A DNA stretch of 64,000 bases from Arthrobacter sp. AFG7.2 (GCF_002892835.1 NZ_PJMB01000005.1:124001-188000); one strand, 5' to 3'; counted from the first letter of the stretch, positions 1-8,633 are shown. Notes: a model not told the origin generated them from the letters alone. Program-made: numbers and translations.

Positions 1-197
1 AGGTTGTCGGCGGGGCTGTGCCGCATGACGTAACGGACCAGTGACGCCACCAGGAGAACAGCGAAGCCAAGATGGACAGCCAGGTCGATGCCCGCCACGG
101 AGGTTCGGCCCGGATCGCTGCCGGAGGAGAAGCCCGGGGCTGTGCCGGGGCCGGCCCTGACGGGGCTGTCAGGCGTTTGGACGGATGCTCGGGACAT
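1..197 (-). CDS. Membrane protein, N-terminal part only (probable SenS-like sensor histidine kinase)
   Basis: The gene runs off the left edge; only about 65 codons are present, starting at an ATG whose complement lies at 195-197. The N-terminus is Pro/Gly/Ser-rich for about 35 residues, then a hydrophobic stretch (GIDLAVHLGFAVLLVASLV) looks like a first membrane helix followed by RYVMRH. It is divergent from an HbpS/GlcG-type secreted haem-binding protein. In streptomycetes HbpS is encoded beside the SenS-SenR two-component system, so a SenS-like sensor kinase is a reasonable inference from context. No kinase domain is visible here, so the function is unproven. Confidence 0.5.
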   Translation of the reverse strand, partial: MSRASVQTPDSPVRAGPGTAPGFSSGSDPGRTSVAGIDLAVHLGFAVLLVASLVRYVMRHSPADN

Positions 198-264
198 GGG
201 GATTCCGGTTCGGCTGGAGGGCAGGCTATCCACAATGCTATGGCTCCCGCTCCTCTGCGTCTCT

Positions 265-320
265 CAGCCTTTTGGCTGATGCAGCTGGCCTTTTGGCGCA
301 GGAGGCAACAGCCAAAGGCC
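265..320. promoter_or_regulatory. Repeated CCTTTTGGC motifs between the divergent sensor and HbpS-like genes
   Basis: CCTTTTGGC occurs at 268-276 and 289-297 in direct orientation, and an inverted relative (GCCAAAGG) at 311-318. The first copy sits in a CAGCC-TTTT-GGCTG hairpin (265-278); the second can pair with 311-320. This is either a pair of regulator sites for the divergent promoters or a structured leader of the haem-binding protein gene. Confidence 0.4.
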
Positions 321-391
321 CGATGGCAGGGCAGGCCGGCGCGGGAAGGATTGAAGGGTACCCGCACCAAGCATTCGATCAGAGGAACACC

Positions 392-961
392 ATGAAGAAG
401 TCCGCGAAAGTCCTTGCCGCCGCAGCCGCCAGCGCGCTGGCCCTCACCGCCGGGGTAACGGTTGCCGCGAATGCCGGCGCCGGTTCCGCTCCCACTGCCG
501 TCCCTGCTGCCGATGTCCAGCCAGTGCCAGAGAACGTGGTGCAACAGAACCGGATCTCCGTGGGCGCTTCCGCCAGGGCGGTGCAGGCGGCTTTGGCGAA
601 ATGCCAGGCGGACAAGCTTCCCTTTGTGACGGTGGCGCTCGTGGACCGCTTCGGGACCGTGCAGGCGCTGCTTCGAGGAGACAACGCGGCCGAGCACACC
701 ATTGAGGCTGCACAGCAGAAGGCCTACACCGCCGCCGCCTTTGGGACCCCCACCAGCGAACTGGCCAAGCGCATCAACGGAACCGGCCCCGGCATCGCCG
801 ACCTCCCCGGCACGCTCTTCCTGGCCGGCGGCGTCCCGCTAAAGGTGAACGGGGTTTCGGTGGCCGGCATCGGCGTCGGCGGCGCTCCCGATGGCGCGCT
901 GGATGAGGCCTGTGCCGCAGCCGGTGCGGACGCCATCGCGGCCGCCGGCGCCGCTCAGTAG
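392..961 (+). CDS. Secreted HbpS/GlcG-family (DUF336) haem-binding protein
   Basis: 189 residues. It starts MKKSAKVLAAAAASALALTA with a clear Sec signal peptide, and an AGAGGA ribosome site sits a few bases before the ATG; the reading frame is open further upstream but that part lacks these signals. The mature part follows the GlcG/HbpS fold: a strand-rich start (LPFVTVALVDRFGTVQALLRGD), helix EAAQQKAYTAAAFGTPT, and the glycine-rich end (VAGIGVGGAPDGALDEACAAAG). In Streptomyces the family member HbpS binds haem and signals redox stress to SenS. The divergent partial membrane gene fits that pairing. The haem role is inferred from family and context. Confidence 0.75.
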   Translation: MKKSAKVLAAAAASALALTAGVTVAANAGAGSAPTAVPAADVQPVPENVVQQNRISVGASARAVQAALAKCQADKLPFVTVALVDRFGTVQALLRGDNAAEHTIEAAQQKAYTAAAFGTPTSELAKRINGTGPGIADLPGTLFLAGGVPLKVNGVSVAGIGVGGAPDGALDEACAAAGADAIAAAGAAQ

Positions 962-964
962 GCT
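959..964 (+). promoter_or_regulatory. Leaderless-type -10 element for the ankyrin lipoprotein
   Basis: TAGGCT ends 6 nt before the ATG at 971. Its TAG is also the stop codon of the preceding gene, so the next gene may have its own promoter built on that stop. Confidence 0.45.
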
Positions 965-970
965 GGGCGC

Positions 971-1660
971 ATGAGATGGTTCGGGGCCCTGTTTGTGGTG
1001 CTTGGCCTGGCCGGGTGCCAGGCGGGCCCGGGGCCGTCAGAGGCAACGGCGTCCCGGCCGCCGTCGCCTCTGACGACCCCAGCCGCCGTCCAGCCGCCCG
1101 CAACGGTACCGGCGTCTCCCTCCCCTGTACCGGCAACCACACTGCCTGCGCTCTCCGCTGAAGCGCAGGCGCAGCTTGACCAGGAGCTGATCGCCGCAGC
1201 CAAGGCAAACAACGTGCCGCTGGTCAGCCAATTGATTGCCCGCGGCGGCAACGTCAACGCCAAGGACGCCATCCAGGATTCGGCCTTCCTGTACGCCGGT
1301 GCCGAAGGATTCAATGAGGTGCTCCGGCTGACGTTGGCCGCCGGGGCGGACGTCGCCAGCACCAACCGGTACGGCGGGACAGCACTGATCCCGGCCAGTG
1401 AACACGGCCACGTGGAAACGGTGCAGATCCTCATCGATGCAGGAGTGCCGGTGAACCACGTCAACAACCTTGGCTGGACCGCCATGCAGGAGGCCATCCT
1501 GTTGAACAACGGCAGGCCCAGGCAGCAGGAAGTGGTCAGGCTTCTCCTGGCTGCGGGCGCGGACCCCACCATCAGGGATCCGGAGGGAAGGACTGCGCTG
1601 CAGAACGCGGAACGGCTGGGGTTCACGGAGATCGCCGCACTCATCCGAGCCGGCGGCTAA
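971..1660 (+). CDS. Ankyrin-repeat lipoprotein
   Basis: 229 residues. The N-terminus MRWFGALFVVLGLAGCQAG has a short signal peptide and lipobox LAGC, so it should be lipid-anchored outside the membrane. A Pro/Ser/Thr-rich linker (about residues 20-65) leads to ankyrin repeats of the form AAKANNVPLVSQLIARGGNVNAKD, GFNEVLRLTLAAGADVASTN, GHVETVQILIDAGVPVNHVN and QEVVRLLLAAGADPTIRD. The repeats give a protein-binding surface; the partner is unknown. It lies 9 nt after the HbpS-like gene but has its own leaderless-type -10 hexamer. Convergent with the thiolase gene 15 nt downstream. Confidence 0.85.
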   Translation: MRWFGALFVVLGLAGCQAGPGPSEATASRPPSPLTTPAAVQPPATVPASPSPVPATTLPALSAEAQAQLDQELIAAAKANNVPLVSQLIARGGNVNAKDAIQDSAFLYAGAEGFNEVLRLTLAAGADVASTNRYGGTALIPASEHGHVETVQILIDAGVPVNHVNNLGWTAMQEAILLNNGRPRQQEVVRLLLAAGADPTIRDPEGRTALQNAERLGFTEIAALIRAGG

Positions 1661-1675
1661 CCCCGGCTAAGGGGG

Positions 1676-2866
1676 TTACAGGGCCTCGAGGATGCTGACG
1701 TAGTTGGCGATGCCCACGCCGCCCATGTTCTGGACCGCGGCCCGGCGGGGGCTGGCCAGCTGCATGCCGCCCGCGGTTCCGGTCAGCTGCATGGCGGCGA
1801 TGACGTGCTGGGATACTCCCGTGGCTCCCACGGGATGGCCCTTGGCCTTGAGGCCGCCGGAGGCGTTGATGGGCAGTTTCCCGTCCTTGTACACCCAGCC
1901 CTCCTCGACGGCACGGGCACCCTGGCCCGGCTCCGTCAGGCCCATCGCCTCGTACATCAGCAGTTCAGCGATGGTGAAGCAGTCGTGCACTTCCGCGAAG
2001 TCCAGGTTCTCCAGCCCGACACCGGCCATCGCCAGGGCGCGCTGCCAGGACACCCGGGTGGCGTTGAAGGCAACCGGGTCCCGGCGCGATGCGGGGAAGA
2101 AGTCGTTGGCGTGGCCGAAGCCTGCCAGCCGCACCGCTGCGCCGGCACCGCCGGTCGGGGAAGTGGACAGCACGACGGCGGCGGCGCCGTCGGACACGGG
2201 GGAGCAGTCGGTGCGGCGCAGCGGGTCGGCCACCATGGGGTTCTTGTCCGAGACCGTGCGGCAGAAGTCCTCGCCAAGGTCCTTGCGGAGCTGGGCGTAG
2301 GGGTTGTCCACGCCGTTGCGGTGGTTCTTTGCGGCGATGCTGCCCAGGACATCACCCAGGTTGCCGTCGCCGTACCGCTTCCCGTAGTGCTTGGCCACCT
2401 CGGCAAAGAGTCCAGTGAAGCCGGTGGTGGAGGCTTTACCCGCCATGTCATAGTCGGCGCCCAGGAGCCCTGCCCCCACCACGTCAGCGCCCGCGTGGGT
2501 CATCTTTTCCGCGCCGATCACCAGCACCGTTTTCGCTGTGCCCGCCAGCAGGGACTTGGTGCCCTGCTGGAAAGCTGCGGAACCGGAGGCACAGGCGTTC
2601 TCCACGCGGGTGGCGGGAACGTTCGCCAGGTCTGCCGAGACCTGCAGCGCCAGCGACGACGGGAAGGCCAGCGGCATCATCCCGGAGTTGAACTGGCCGA
2701 GGTAGATTTCGTCGATCTGGCCGGGCTCGATCCCGGCGTTCGCGATGGCCTCGGTGGCAACCTGGACGATCAGGGACTCAAGGGTTTCCTCTGTGAGTTT
2801 TCCGAAGCGGCTGTGTCCCCAGCCGGTCAGGAGGACATCCTTACCGAACTGTTCCTGCAGGCTCAT
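1676..2866 (-). CDS. Thiolase-family acetyl-CoA acetyltransferase (SCP2-type)
   Basis: 396 residues, ATG at 2866 overlapping the stop of the CoA-transferase beta gene by 4 nt (ATGA). The acylated cysteine is C92 in [12 protein letters not shown], and the His motif is [14 protein letters not shown]. The usual second catalytic cysteine near the C-terminus (CxGGG in biosynthetic thiolases) is replaced by NMGG, which resembles SCP2/SCPx-like thiolases. It probably cleaves or forms a 3-oxoacyl-CoA that the adjacent CoA-transferase activates. The natural substrate cannot be read from sequence. Last gene of an operon beginning at 4309. Confidence 0.85.
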   Translation of the reverse strand: MSLQEQFGKDVLLTGWGHSRFGKLTEETLESLIVQVATEAIANAGIEPGQIDEIYLGQFNSGMMPLAFPSSLALQVSADLANVPATRVENACASGSAAFQQGTKSLLAGTAKTVLVIGAEKMTHAGADVVGAGLLGADYDMAGKASTTGFTGLFAEVAKHYGKRYGDGNLGDVLGSIAAKNHRNGVDNPYAQLRKDLGEDFCRTVSDKNPMVADPLRRTDCSPVSDGAAAVVLSTSPTGGAGAAVRLAGFGHANDFFPASRRDPVAFNATRVSWQRALAMAGVGLENLDFAEVHDCFTIAELLMYEAMGLTEPGQGARAVEEGWVYKDGKLPINASGGLKAKGHPVGATGVSQHVIAAMQLTGTAGGMQLASPRRAAVQNMGGVGIANYVSILEAL

Positions 2867-3552
2867 GCTGTGGCTCCTTCCAGGGCAGCGGCTGCCGGCG
2901 CGTCCAGGGCCACGGTGAACGCGGCTTCCGTCTTTTCCCGGATCTCCTCCACCGTGACCCCGGGAGCGAGGCGGGTCAGCGTGAGCTGCCGCCCGCCGTC
3001 GTCCGTCCTGTAGAGGTCGAAGACGGCGAGGTCGCTGACGATCCGGTCCACGCACGCCAGTCCCGTGAGGGGCAGGGTGCATTCCCGCACGATCTTGGCG
3101 CTGCCGTCCTTGGCGTTGTGCTCGGTGAGGACCACCACGCGGGGCGTCCCGGCCACCAGGTCCATGGCGCCGCCCATGCCTTTGACCATCTTGCCGGGGA
3201 TGGTCCAGTTGGCGAGGTCGCCGTTGCCGGAGACCTGCATGGCCCCCAGGATGGCTACTTTGACGTGTCCGCCCCGGATCATGCCGAAGGAGGTGGCGGA
3301 ATCGAAGATGCTTCCGCCGGGGAGCACCGTGACGGTCTGCTTGCCCGCGTTGATGAGGTCGGCGTCCTCCTCGCCCTCATAGGGGAACGGGCCCATGCCG
3401 AGCAGGCCGTTTTCGCTCTGCAGGACAACACGCACGCCCTCGGGGAGGTTGTTGGCCACCAGCGTGGGGATGCCGATGCCCAGGTTTACGTAGTCGCCGT
3501 CGTTCAGTTCTTCGGCTGCGATGGTAGCCATGTCATCCCTGGTCCAGGCCAT
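2863..3552 (-). CDS. 3-oxoacid CoA-transferase, subunit B
   Basis: 229 residues, beginning [20 protein letters not shown]. The motif [10 protein letters not shown] and the SENG motif ([14 protein letters not shown]), which carries the catalytic glutamate of class I CoA-transferases, are both present. With the A subunit it should move CoA from a donor such as succinyl-CoA to a 3-oxoacid (acetoacetate or 3-oxoadipate). The gene lies 28 nt after subunit A and overlaps the thiolase by 4 nt, so the three are co-transcribed. Whether it is ScoB-, AtoA- or PcaJ-like is not resolved. Confidence 0.88.
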   Translation of the reverse strand: MAWTRDDMATIAAEELNDGDYVNLGIGIPTLVANNLPEGVRVVLQSENGLLGMGPFPYEGEEDADLINAGKQTVTVLPGGSIFDSATSFGMIRGGHVKVAILGAMQVSGNGDLANWTIPGKMVKGMGGAMDLVAGTPRVVVLTEHNAKDGSAKIVRECTLPLTGLACVDRIVSDLAVFDLYRTDDGGRQLTLTRLAPGVTVEEIREKTEAAFTVALDAPAAAALEGATA

Positions 3553-3580
3553 GGGGGTCCCCTTGAATGAGTAGTGGGGG

Positions 3581-4309
3581 TTAGGCCGGAACAGTTTCCG
3601 CAGTGCGGCGTGCGGCGGGGCGCACGGTGCGCTGCTCGATGTCCTTGACGCGCTCCCTGGCCTGCACCAGGCGCTGGACGTACACGCCGGGCGTGACGAT
3701 GTGGTTGGGATCCAGTTGCCCAGGTTCCACAACCACTTCGGCCTCCGCGATGGTCAGGAGGCCGGCTGTTGCAACCACCGGGTTGAAGTTCCGGGCGGTG
3801 TAGCGGTAAAACAGGTTTCCGTCCGTGTCTGCGGTGTGCGCGTGGACAAGCGCGACGTCGGCCCGGATCGCGCGCTCGCGGACGTACGTTTCGCCGTCGA
3901 ACACCTCGTGGGGCTTGCCCTCGGCAACCAGGGTGCCCACGCCGGTTTTGGTGTAGAAAGCGGGGATGCCGGCGCCGCCGGCGCGGAGGCGCTCCGCCAG
4001 GGTTCCCTGCGGCGTGAACTCCACCTCCAGGTTGCCGGCCAGGTACTGCTCCGCGAAGAGCTTGTTTTCGCCCACGTAGCTGGCGATCACCTTGCGGACC
4101 TGGCCCGCTTCGATCAGGATTCCCAGACCCTTGCCGTCCACTCCCATGTTGTTCGAGACCACCGTCAGGTCCTTCACACCGGAATCGCGGACGGCTTCGA
4201 TCAGGTCTGCGGGGATGCCGCTCAGGCCGAAGCCGCCCACGGCAAGCGTGATGCCGTCCTGGAGTGCCCCCGCCAGGGCGACGGCGGCTGCTGGTTGAAG
4301 TTTGGACAT
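3581..4309 (-). CDS. 3-oxoacid CoA-transferase, subunit A
   Basis: 242 residues. The ATG at 4309 follows a strong GAGGAGG ribosome site. The glycine motif [15 protein letters not shown] near residue 25 and [19 protein letters not shown] are typical of the alpha subunit of class I CoA-transferases. First gene of the CoA-transferase/thiolase operon, divergent from an IclR regulator. The intervening region holds two copies of GTCCATNTTNTGGAC, so IclR control is likely. Substrate range (acetoacetate, 3-oxoadipate or another 3-oxoacid) is unknown. Confidence 0.88.
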   Translation of the reverse strand: MSKLQPAAAVALAGALQDGITLAVGGFGLSGIPADLIEAVRDSGVKDLTVVSNNMGVDGKGLGILIEAGQVRKVIASYVGENKLFAEQYLAGNLEVEFTPQGTLAERLRAGGAGIPAFYTKTGVGTLVAEGKPHEVFDGETYVRERAIRADVALVHAHTADTDGNLFYRYTARNFNPVVATAGLLTIAEAEVVVEPGQLDPNHIVTPGVYVQRLVQARERVKDIEQRTVRPAARRTAETVPA

Positions 4310-4341
4310 GGCGCCTCCTCATTGAGAAGCCCGAAGTGTTT

Positions 4342-4356
4342 GTCCATCTTGTGGAC
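4342..4356. promoter_or_regulatory. Putative IclR operator, copy 1 (CoA-transferase side)
   Basis: GTCCATCTTGTGGAC: a near-perfect inverted repeat with 3-nt centre, 33 nt before the CoA-transferase A start. It matches copy 2 at 13 of 15 positions. Confidence 0.55.
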
Positions 4357-4461
4357 CCGGGGCTTGGAAAAGGACACTACGGGCGCTTTGAAGGGCGTGT
4401 CAAGGCGAGAAAAGGCGCCTTTGACTCCGGATTTTACAGTGTGGACGGTAGCATTAGCCGA

Positions 4462-4476
4462 GTCCATATTATGGAC
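4462..4476. promoter_or_regulatory. Putative IclR operator, copy 2 (regulator side)
   Basis: GTCCATATTATGGAC: arms GTCCAT/ATGGAC are perfectly inverted. It lies 14 nt before the regulator start codon, where binding would block its own expression. A further half site (GTGGAC) is at 4441-4446. Confidence 0.6.
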
Positions 4477-4490
4477 AATTGAGGAGGAAA

Positions 4491-5285
4491 GTGACTAATT
4501 CGTCAGTACAGGGCGCCCAGGTGGTCAGCCGCGTCGCCGGACTGCTGCGGCTTGTGGGGCGCAGCGCAGAGGGGATGCCGCTGTCCGCTCTGGTGAGCGA
4601 ATCCGGGCTCACGCGGCCCACCGCTTACCGGCTCCTCTCCTCCCTCGCGTCCGAGGGATTGCTGGACCACGACGCGGGCAGCGGGAACTGGGTGCTGGGC
4701 CCTGAGATGCTCCTCATGGGGTCGGTGGCTGCCGCGCGGTTTCCGCTTGAGGACATTGCCCGGCCGAGCCTTCGCAGGCTGGCCGGGGCCACAGGTGAGA
4801 GTGCCTTCTTCTCCATCCGCCGCGGTTCGGAGACGGTGTGCCTGCTGCGTGAGGAGGGGAGCTTCCCTGTCCGGTCCTTTGTGCTGCACGAGGGTGTCCG
4901 TTTCCCCCTCGGTGTGGCCTCCGCGGGCACCGCCATCATGGCATTCCTGCCCGAGGCCGAGCAGGAAGAGTTGCTGGCTGATTGGGGTGAGCGTGCCGGC
5001 GCCTTCGCGGCGGGCCACCCGGAGGAGCTGGTCCGGGCCAACCTTGCCCGGACACGGCAGGACGGCTACTCGGTCAATCCGGGGCTGGTACTGGAAGGCA
5101 GCTGGGGGATGGGCGCCGCGGTGTTCGATGCGTCAGGCAGGCCTGCCTGGGCGCTTTCCCTCACCGGGATCGAGCCCCGCTTCAAGCCCGAGCGGCAGGA
5201 GGAGCTGGGCGGCCTCCTGATGGCCGAGGCGCACCGCATCACCCAGCAGCTCAACGGGGACGGGAAGGGGAGCAGGACGCACTGA
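4491..5285 (+). CDS. IclR-family transcriptional regulator
   Basis: 264 residues from a GTG at 4491, chosen because GAGGAGGA ends 2-3 nt upstream; the frame is open to 4479. The N-terminal winged helix spans about residues 10-70 (LLRLVGRSAEGMPLSALVSESGLTRPTAYRLLSSLASEG), followed by the IclR effector domain (RPSLRRLAGATGESAFFSIRRGSETVCLLREEGSFPVR and SAGTAIMAFLP). It is divergent from the CoA-transferase/thiolase operon and separated by a region with two matching palindromes, which suggests control of both directions. Related regulators (PcaR, PobR type) sense aromatic or organic acids; the ligand here is unknown. Confidence 0.9.
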   Translation: MTNSSVQGAQVVSRVAGLLRLVGRSAEGMPLSALVSESGLTRPTAYRLLSSLASEGLLDHDAGSGNWVLGPEMLLMGSVAAARFPLEDIARPSLRRLAGATGESAFFSIRRGSETVCLLREEGSFPVRSFVLHEGVRFPLGVASAGTAIMAFLPEAEQEELLADWGERAGAFAAGHPEELVRANLARTRQDGYSVNPGLVLEGSWGMGAAVFDASGRPAWALSLTGIEPRFKPERQEELGGLLMAEAHRITQQLNGDGKGSRTH

Positions 5286-5310
5286 GTCTGCCCACCTTTG
5301 CCGGGGAACG

Positions 5311-5350
5311 ACGACGGCGCCCCGCCCTTTCCGGTGCGGCGCGCCGTCGT
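5311..5350. terminator. Hairpin between convergent IclR and nadE genes
   Basis: A 10-bp perfect outer stem (ACGACGGCGC at 5311-5320 with 5341-5350) continues into CCGC/GCGG after a C-C mismatch. It has no clear T-tract. It can serve both converging genes. The ACGACGGCG start is shared with hairpins at 12920 and 18001. Confidence 0.6.
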
Positions 5351-5393
5351 GCTTCCTGACAGTGGGGGAATCCAGCGGCCCCCTGCTGAGCTC

Positions 5394-6248
5394 CTAGAGC
5401 CCCGCGCGGGGCTCTTCCGGGCCCTGGCGCTTCCACCAGGTATCAAAAATGGTGACGGGGACGGTGCGCTTGTGCCGGGTACGCAAGTACTTCTCTTCGA
5501 TCAGTTCGGCCACGGACTCAGGGACGTCCCGGCCTTCCAGGTAATCGTCGATCTGGTCGTAGCTCAGGCCCAGCTCGTCCTCGTCCGTGCGGCCCGGCTT
5601 GTCGTCCAGCAGGTCCGCGGTGGGCACCTTCTCCCAGACGCGGGCAGGAGCGCCGAGCTCGGCCAGCAGGGCGCGGTTCTGCCGTTTGTTCAGGCCAAAC
5701 AGCGGAAGGATGTCCGCGCCGCCGTCGCCGTATTTGGTAAAGAAGCCGGTGACGGACTCCGCGCCGTGGTCCGTGCCCAGGACCAGGTAGTTGTGTTCTC
5801 CAGCCAGGGCATACTGGGCGATCATGCGGGTGCGTGCCTTGGTGTTGCCCTTGTGGAAGTCGGAGATTTCGGAGCCCACGGTCTTCTCGAACTCGTCCTC
5901 GAAGCCATCCACGGCGGCCGAGATATTGAACGTCCACTCGGTTTTGGGCCGGATGAAGTCCAGGGCGGCCTGGGCATCTTCCTCGTCGTGCTGGACGCCA
6001 TAAGGCAGGCGCACGGCCACGAAGTTCGCGTCCACACCCTCGGCCTCGAGCTCCTCGACAGCCAATTGGGCCAGCTTCCCGGCCAGGGAAGAGTCCAGGC
6101 CACCGGAAATGCCCAAGACAAAGCCCTTCGTGTGGGTGGCCTTCAGGTAATCCTTGAGGAATGTGACGCGCCTGCGCACCTCCCCGGCGGGATCGATCCG
6201 GGGCTGGACGCCCATTTCTTCAATGATGCTTGCCTGGAGTTCGCGCAT
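5394..6248 (-). CDS. nadE: NH3-dependent NAD+ synthetase
   Basis: 284 residues, start [20 protein letters not shown] at 6248. The ATP-pyrophosphatase P-loop SGGLDSS appears near residue 50, with [27 protein letters not shown] typical of the ammonia-using form; there is no fused glutaminase domain. It makes NAD+ from deamido-NAD+, ATP and ammonia in the cytoplasm. A TAGGCT hexamer lies 7 nt upstream of the ATG, so the transcript may be nearly leaderless. Divergent from pyrE. Confidence 0.95.
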   Translation of the reverse strand: MRELQASIIEEMGVQPRIDPAGEVRRRVTFLKDYLKATHTKGFVLGISGGLDSSLAGKLAQLAVEELEAEGVDANFVAVRLPYGVQHDEEDAQAALDFIRPKTEWTFNISAAVDGFEDEFEKTVGSEISDFHKGNTKARTRMIAQYALAGEHNYLVLGTDHGAESVTGFFTKYGDGGADILPLFGLNKRQNRALLAELGAPARVWEKVPTADLLDDKPGRTDEDELGLSYDQIDDYLEGRDVPESVAELIEEKYLRTRHKRTVPVTIFDTWWKRQGPEEPRAGL

Positions 6249-6322
6249 GCTGACCAGCCTAGCCAGCGGCAGCAACAGGCCTCAACCATCCACACCGTTC
6301 CACCCCCACTAAACTGGGGTCC

Positions 6323-6907
6323 ATGACTTCCCCCAGTGACACTGCAGTAGACACTGCAGCCGCCCGCGCCCGCCTGCTGGAACTGATCAAGGAACTCGCC
6401 GTTGTCCGCGGCAAGGTGATCCTGTCCAGCGGGGCCGAAGCCGATTACTACATCGACCTCCGCCGCATCACGCTGCACCACGAGGCCTCCAAGCTCGTGG
6501 GCCAGGTCATGCTGGCCCTGGCGGACGACGCCGGGATCGACTTCGAGTGCGCCGGCGGACTCACCATGGGAGCCGATCCCGTTGGTACCGCAGTGATGCA
6601 TGCTGCCGTTGACGCCGGCCGCAAAGTTGACGCCTTTGTGGTCCGCAAAGCACAGAAGTCCTACGGCATGGGCCGCCAGGTGGAGGGCCCGTCCGTGGAA
6701 GGCCGCAAAGTGCTGGTCCTCGAGGACACGTCCACCACGGGCGGCTCGGCGCTGACAGCAGTGGAAGGCGTCCGGAACGCCGGCGGCAACGTTGTGGCCG
6801 TCGCCGTCATCGTCGACCGGGACACCGGAGCCAAGGAAAAGATCGAGGCGGAGACCGGCGTCCCGTACCTGTTCGCCTTCGGCAAGGATGAACTCGGCTT
6901 GTCCTGA
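6323..6907 (+). CDS. pyrE: Orotate phosphoribosyltransferase
   Basis: 194 residues. The PRPP-binding loop VLVLEDTSTTGGSALTAVE is near residues 132-150, and the substrate region SSGAEADYYIDLRRITLH near residue 35. It converts orotate and PRPP to OMP in pyrimidine synthesis. The start is an ATG 7 nt after a TAAACT hexamer (6310-6315), with no ribosome site, so it is probably leaderless or nearly so. It stands apart from other pyr genes in this window. Confidence 0.95.
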   Translation: MTSPSDTAVDTAAARARLLELIKELAVVRGKVILSSGAEADYYIDLRRITLHHEASKLVGQVMLALADDAGIDFECAGGLTMGADPVGTAVMHAAVDAGRKVDAFVVRKAQKSYGMGRQVEGPSVEGRKVLVLEDTSTTGGSALTAVEGVRNAGGNVVAVAVIVDRDTGAKEKIEAETGVPYLFAFGKDELGLS

Positions 6908-7056
6908 CCCTCCGGGGCCCCGGCTGCCTTGGCCTTTCAGCAGGGCATCCGGAGCCCTGTGGACTGGCTGGACGCCCGCCTGCGTGTTGGACCGCACCGT
7001 GGGGCTGCTCTATCATTTGCGATAACCCCTTTTTCCCCGTACGGAGAACGTGCACC

Positions 7057-7824
7057 ATGCTCCCCCCTGAACAAGCCTTGAGCACCACCGATCAGGTTCA
7101 AAACCTGATCCTGGAAAGTGCCGACTTTGAGGACTTCCTCAACGAACTGGCGCGGTTTTCCGCGCACCAGATGGCCGGTGACGGCGACGACGCCCTGTGC
7201 GGCATCACCCTCCTCCGGGACAGGAAAGCGGCCACCATTGGCTGGAGCAGCGATTCGGCGCGGGAAGTGGATGAAATCCAGTATTCGCTGTCGCAGGGGC
7301 CCTGCCTGACAGCCGCCCAGGAGGAACGCGAGGTCAACGTTCCGGACCTGTTCGAGGAAAACCGCTGGGGCCCCGACTATGCCGCAGCGGTGGCCTCCCA
7401 TGGCCTGCGGTCCGTGTTGTCCCTGCCCTTCAACCTTCAGGGTGAAGCAAAGGCTGCGCTCAACCTGTACTCCGATGCGCCGCACAAGTTCGATGAGCGT
7501 GCCGCTGCAAGGGCGAGGGAACTCACGCGGGAGATTTCCCAGGCGCTCCGCCTGGCAGTGCGGTTCTCGCTCCACACCGACAGCGCGGCCAATCTCCGGG
7601 CGACGTTGGAGTCCCGGACCATCATCGACATCGCCATCGGCATCGTGATGGCCCAGAACAGGTGCAGCCAGGAGGCAGCGGTTGCCATCCTCACCGAGGC
7701 GTCAAGCAACACCAACACGAAGTTGAGGGACATTGCCAGGTCCCTGGTGGACTCGGTGGGAGGCACCGGGACGCGCACCCACTTCCAGGAACCCGGGAAG
7801 CGGCAGGCAGACCAAAGCGCTTAG
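7057..7824 (+). CDS. GAF and ANTAR domain protein
   Basis: 255 residues. A GAF sensor domain covers about residues 15-165. The C-terminal ANTAR RNA-binding domain covers about 180-240 (ESRTIIDIAIGIVMAQNRCSQEAAVAILTEASS). ANTAR proteins bind paired hexanucleotide hairpins in leader RNAs and prevent termination. No histidine kinase is adjacent, so the GAF domain is presumably the direct input. A STAS-like protein follows 103 nt later; the pair may form a small stress-signalling unit, which is inference. Confidence 0.85.
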   Translation: MLPPEQALSTTDQVQNLILESADFEDFLNELARFSAHQMAGDGDDALCGITLLRDRKAATIGWSSDSAREVDEIQYSLSQGPCLTAAQEEREVNVPDLFEENRWGPDYAAAVASHGLRSVLSLPFNLQGEAKAALNLYSDAPHKFDERAAARARELTREISQALRLAVRFSLHTDSAANLRATLESRTIIDIAIGIVMAQNRCSQEAAVAILTEASSNTNTKLRDIARSLVDSVGGTGTRTHFQEPGKRQADQSA

Positions 7825-7927
7825 CACGCCGGACTCCTTGTTACTGGCGGGTTGTGCCGAGCTTCCACGGAGGATACGCTTACCGAGGTTGAGCCGTCGG
7901 CCATAGACACCCTCTTTTGGAGTACCT

Positions 7928-8551
7928 ATGGACCGCGCTTTAAACGCCCTCGTTAACGTTGATGTCCCTGCCGACATCGTCCGGATTGATATCCAGGGGA
8001 GCCTGAACCAGGGTTCCCGCACCGAACTCGTCCACATAATCCGGCGCGTCCGAAGGATGGGGATCCGCTCCCATATCCGCGTGGACCTCTCCGCGGCTGA
8101 ACTGGTGGAGTCGGTTGCCCTTGCCGGACTCCGGAGTGACCTGAACGCCGTCGATGCAGGCAGCCTCCCCGGAATTTACGGCAGCGGCGTGTCCCTGGAT
8201 CTGTCCCCCAATGCCGAGGGGCAGCCCGGAGCACAGAAGGGGACGCAACAGCCCCTTGCACTGATCGACGTCCTGACGGACGTGACCGAGGACGGCCAGG
8301 ACTTTGCCGACGGGTACCCGCTGGTGCCAACCGGCCAGCTGGAGGAGTTGTGCGGCCGGCCGCTGGGGGAGTACTCGGACGAGGAACTGCTGGCTGCGAG
8401 CGACTGGATCTTCGCCCTGCTGGACAAACCAAAGGCCTTCGCCGGCCCGGACCTGCTGGGCCGGTACAACGACATTGGGCAGGAGTTCCTGCGGCGCCGG
8501 CGCGAGTCCCCGGCACCCCTCCCCGCCTCGGAGGGCCAGGCCGCGAGCTGA
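7928..8551 (+). CDS. STAS-like domain protein of unknown function
   Basis: 207 residues, starting MDRALNALVNVDVPADIVRI with TTGGAG upstream. Residues 15-100 have the strand/helix order and hydrophobic pattern of a STAS (anti-anti-sigma-type) domain (VRIDIQGSLNQGSRTELVHIIRRV; RVDLSAAELVESVALAGL). The second half (about 115-207) is predicted helical (LEELCGRPLGEYSDEELLAASDWIFALL) and is not recognised. The phosphorylatable serine region of classic SpoIIAA-type proteins is not obvious. Located just after the GAF-ANTAR gene. Assignment is by pattern only. Confidence 0.5.
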   Translation: MDRALNALVNVDVPADIVRIDIQGSLNQGSRTELVHIIRRVRRMGIRSHIRVDLSAAELVESVALAGLRSDLNAVDAGSLPGIYGSGVSLDLSPNAEGQPGAQKGTQQPLALIDVLTDVTEDGQDFADGYPLVPTGQLEELCGRPLGEYSDEELLAASDWIFALLDKPKAFAGPDLLGRYNDIGQEFLRRRRESPAPLPASEGQAAS

Positions 8552-8621
8552 GCCGTCCGGCTGACCGGGCGTCACTGAATGGTTACCCCGGCATTGTTGC
8601 AGCAGCGTGTTCAGGTGTGCC

Positions 8622-8627
8622 TACGGT
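8622..8627 (+). promoter_or_regulatory. Leaderless-type -10 element for the Tat hydrolase
   Basis: TACGGT ends 6 nt before the GTG at 8634, the same geometry as at least ten other genes here; this spacing is what decided the start call. Confidence 0.4.
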
Positions 8628-8633
8628 AGAGGT

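Noticed and set aside
1676..5285. Beta-ketoadipate (pca) operon
   Set aside because: CoA-transferase, thiolase and IclR fit in outline, but no ring-cleavage or lactone genes are nearby and the thiolase is SCP2-type, so specific pca names are not supported.
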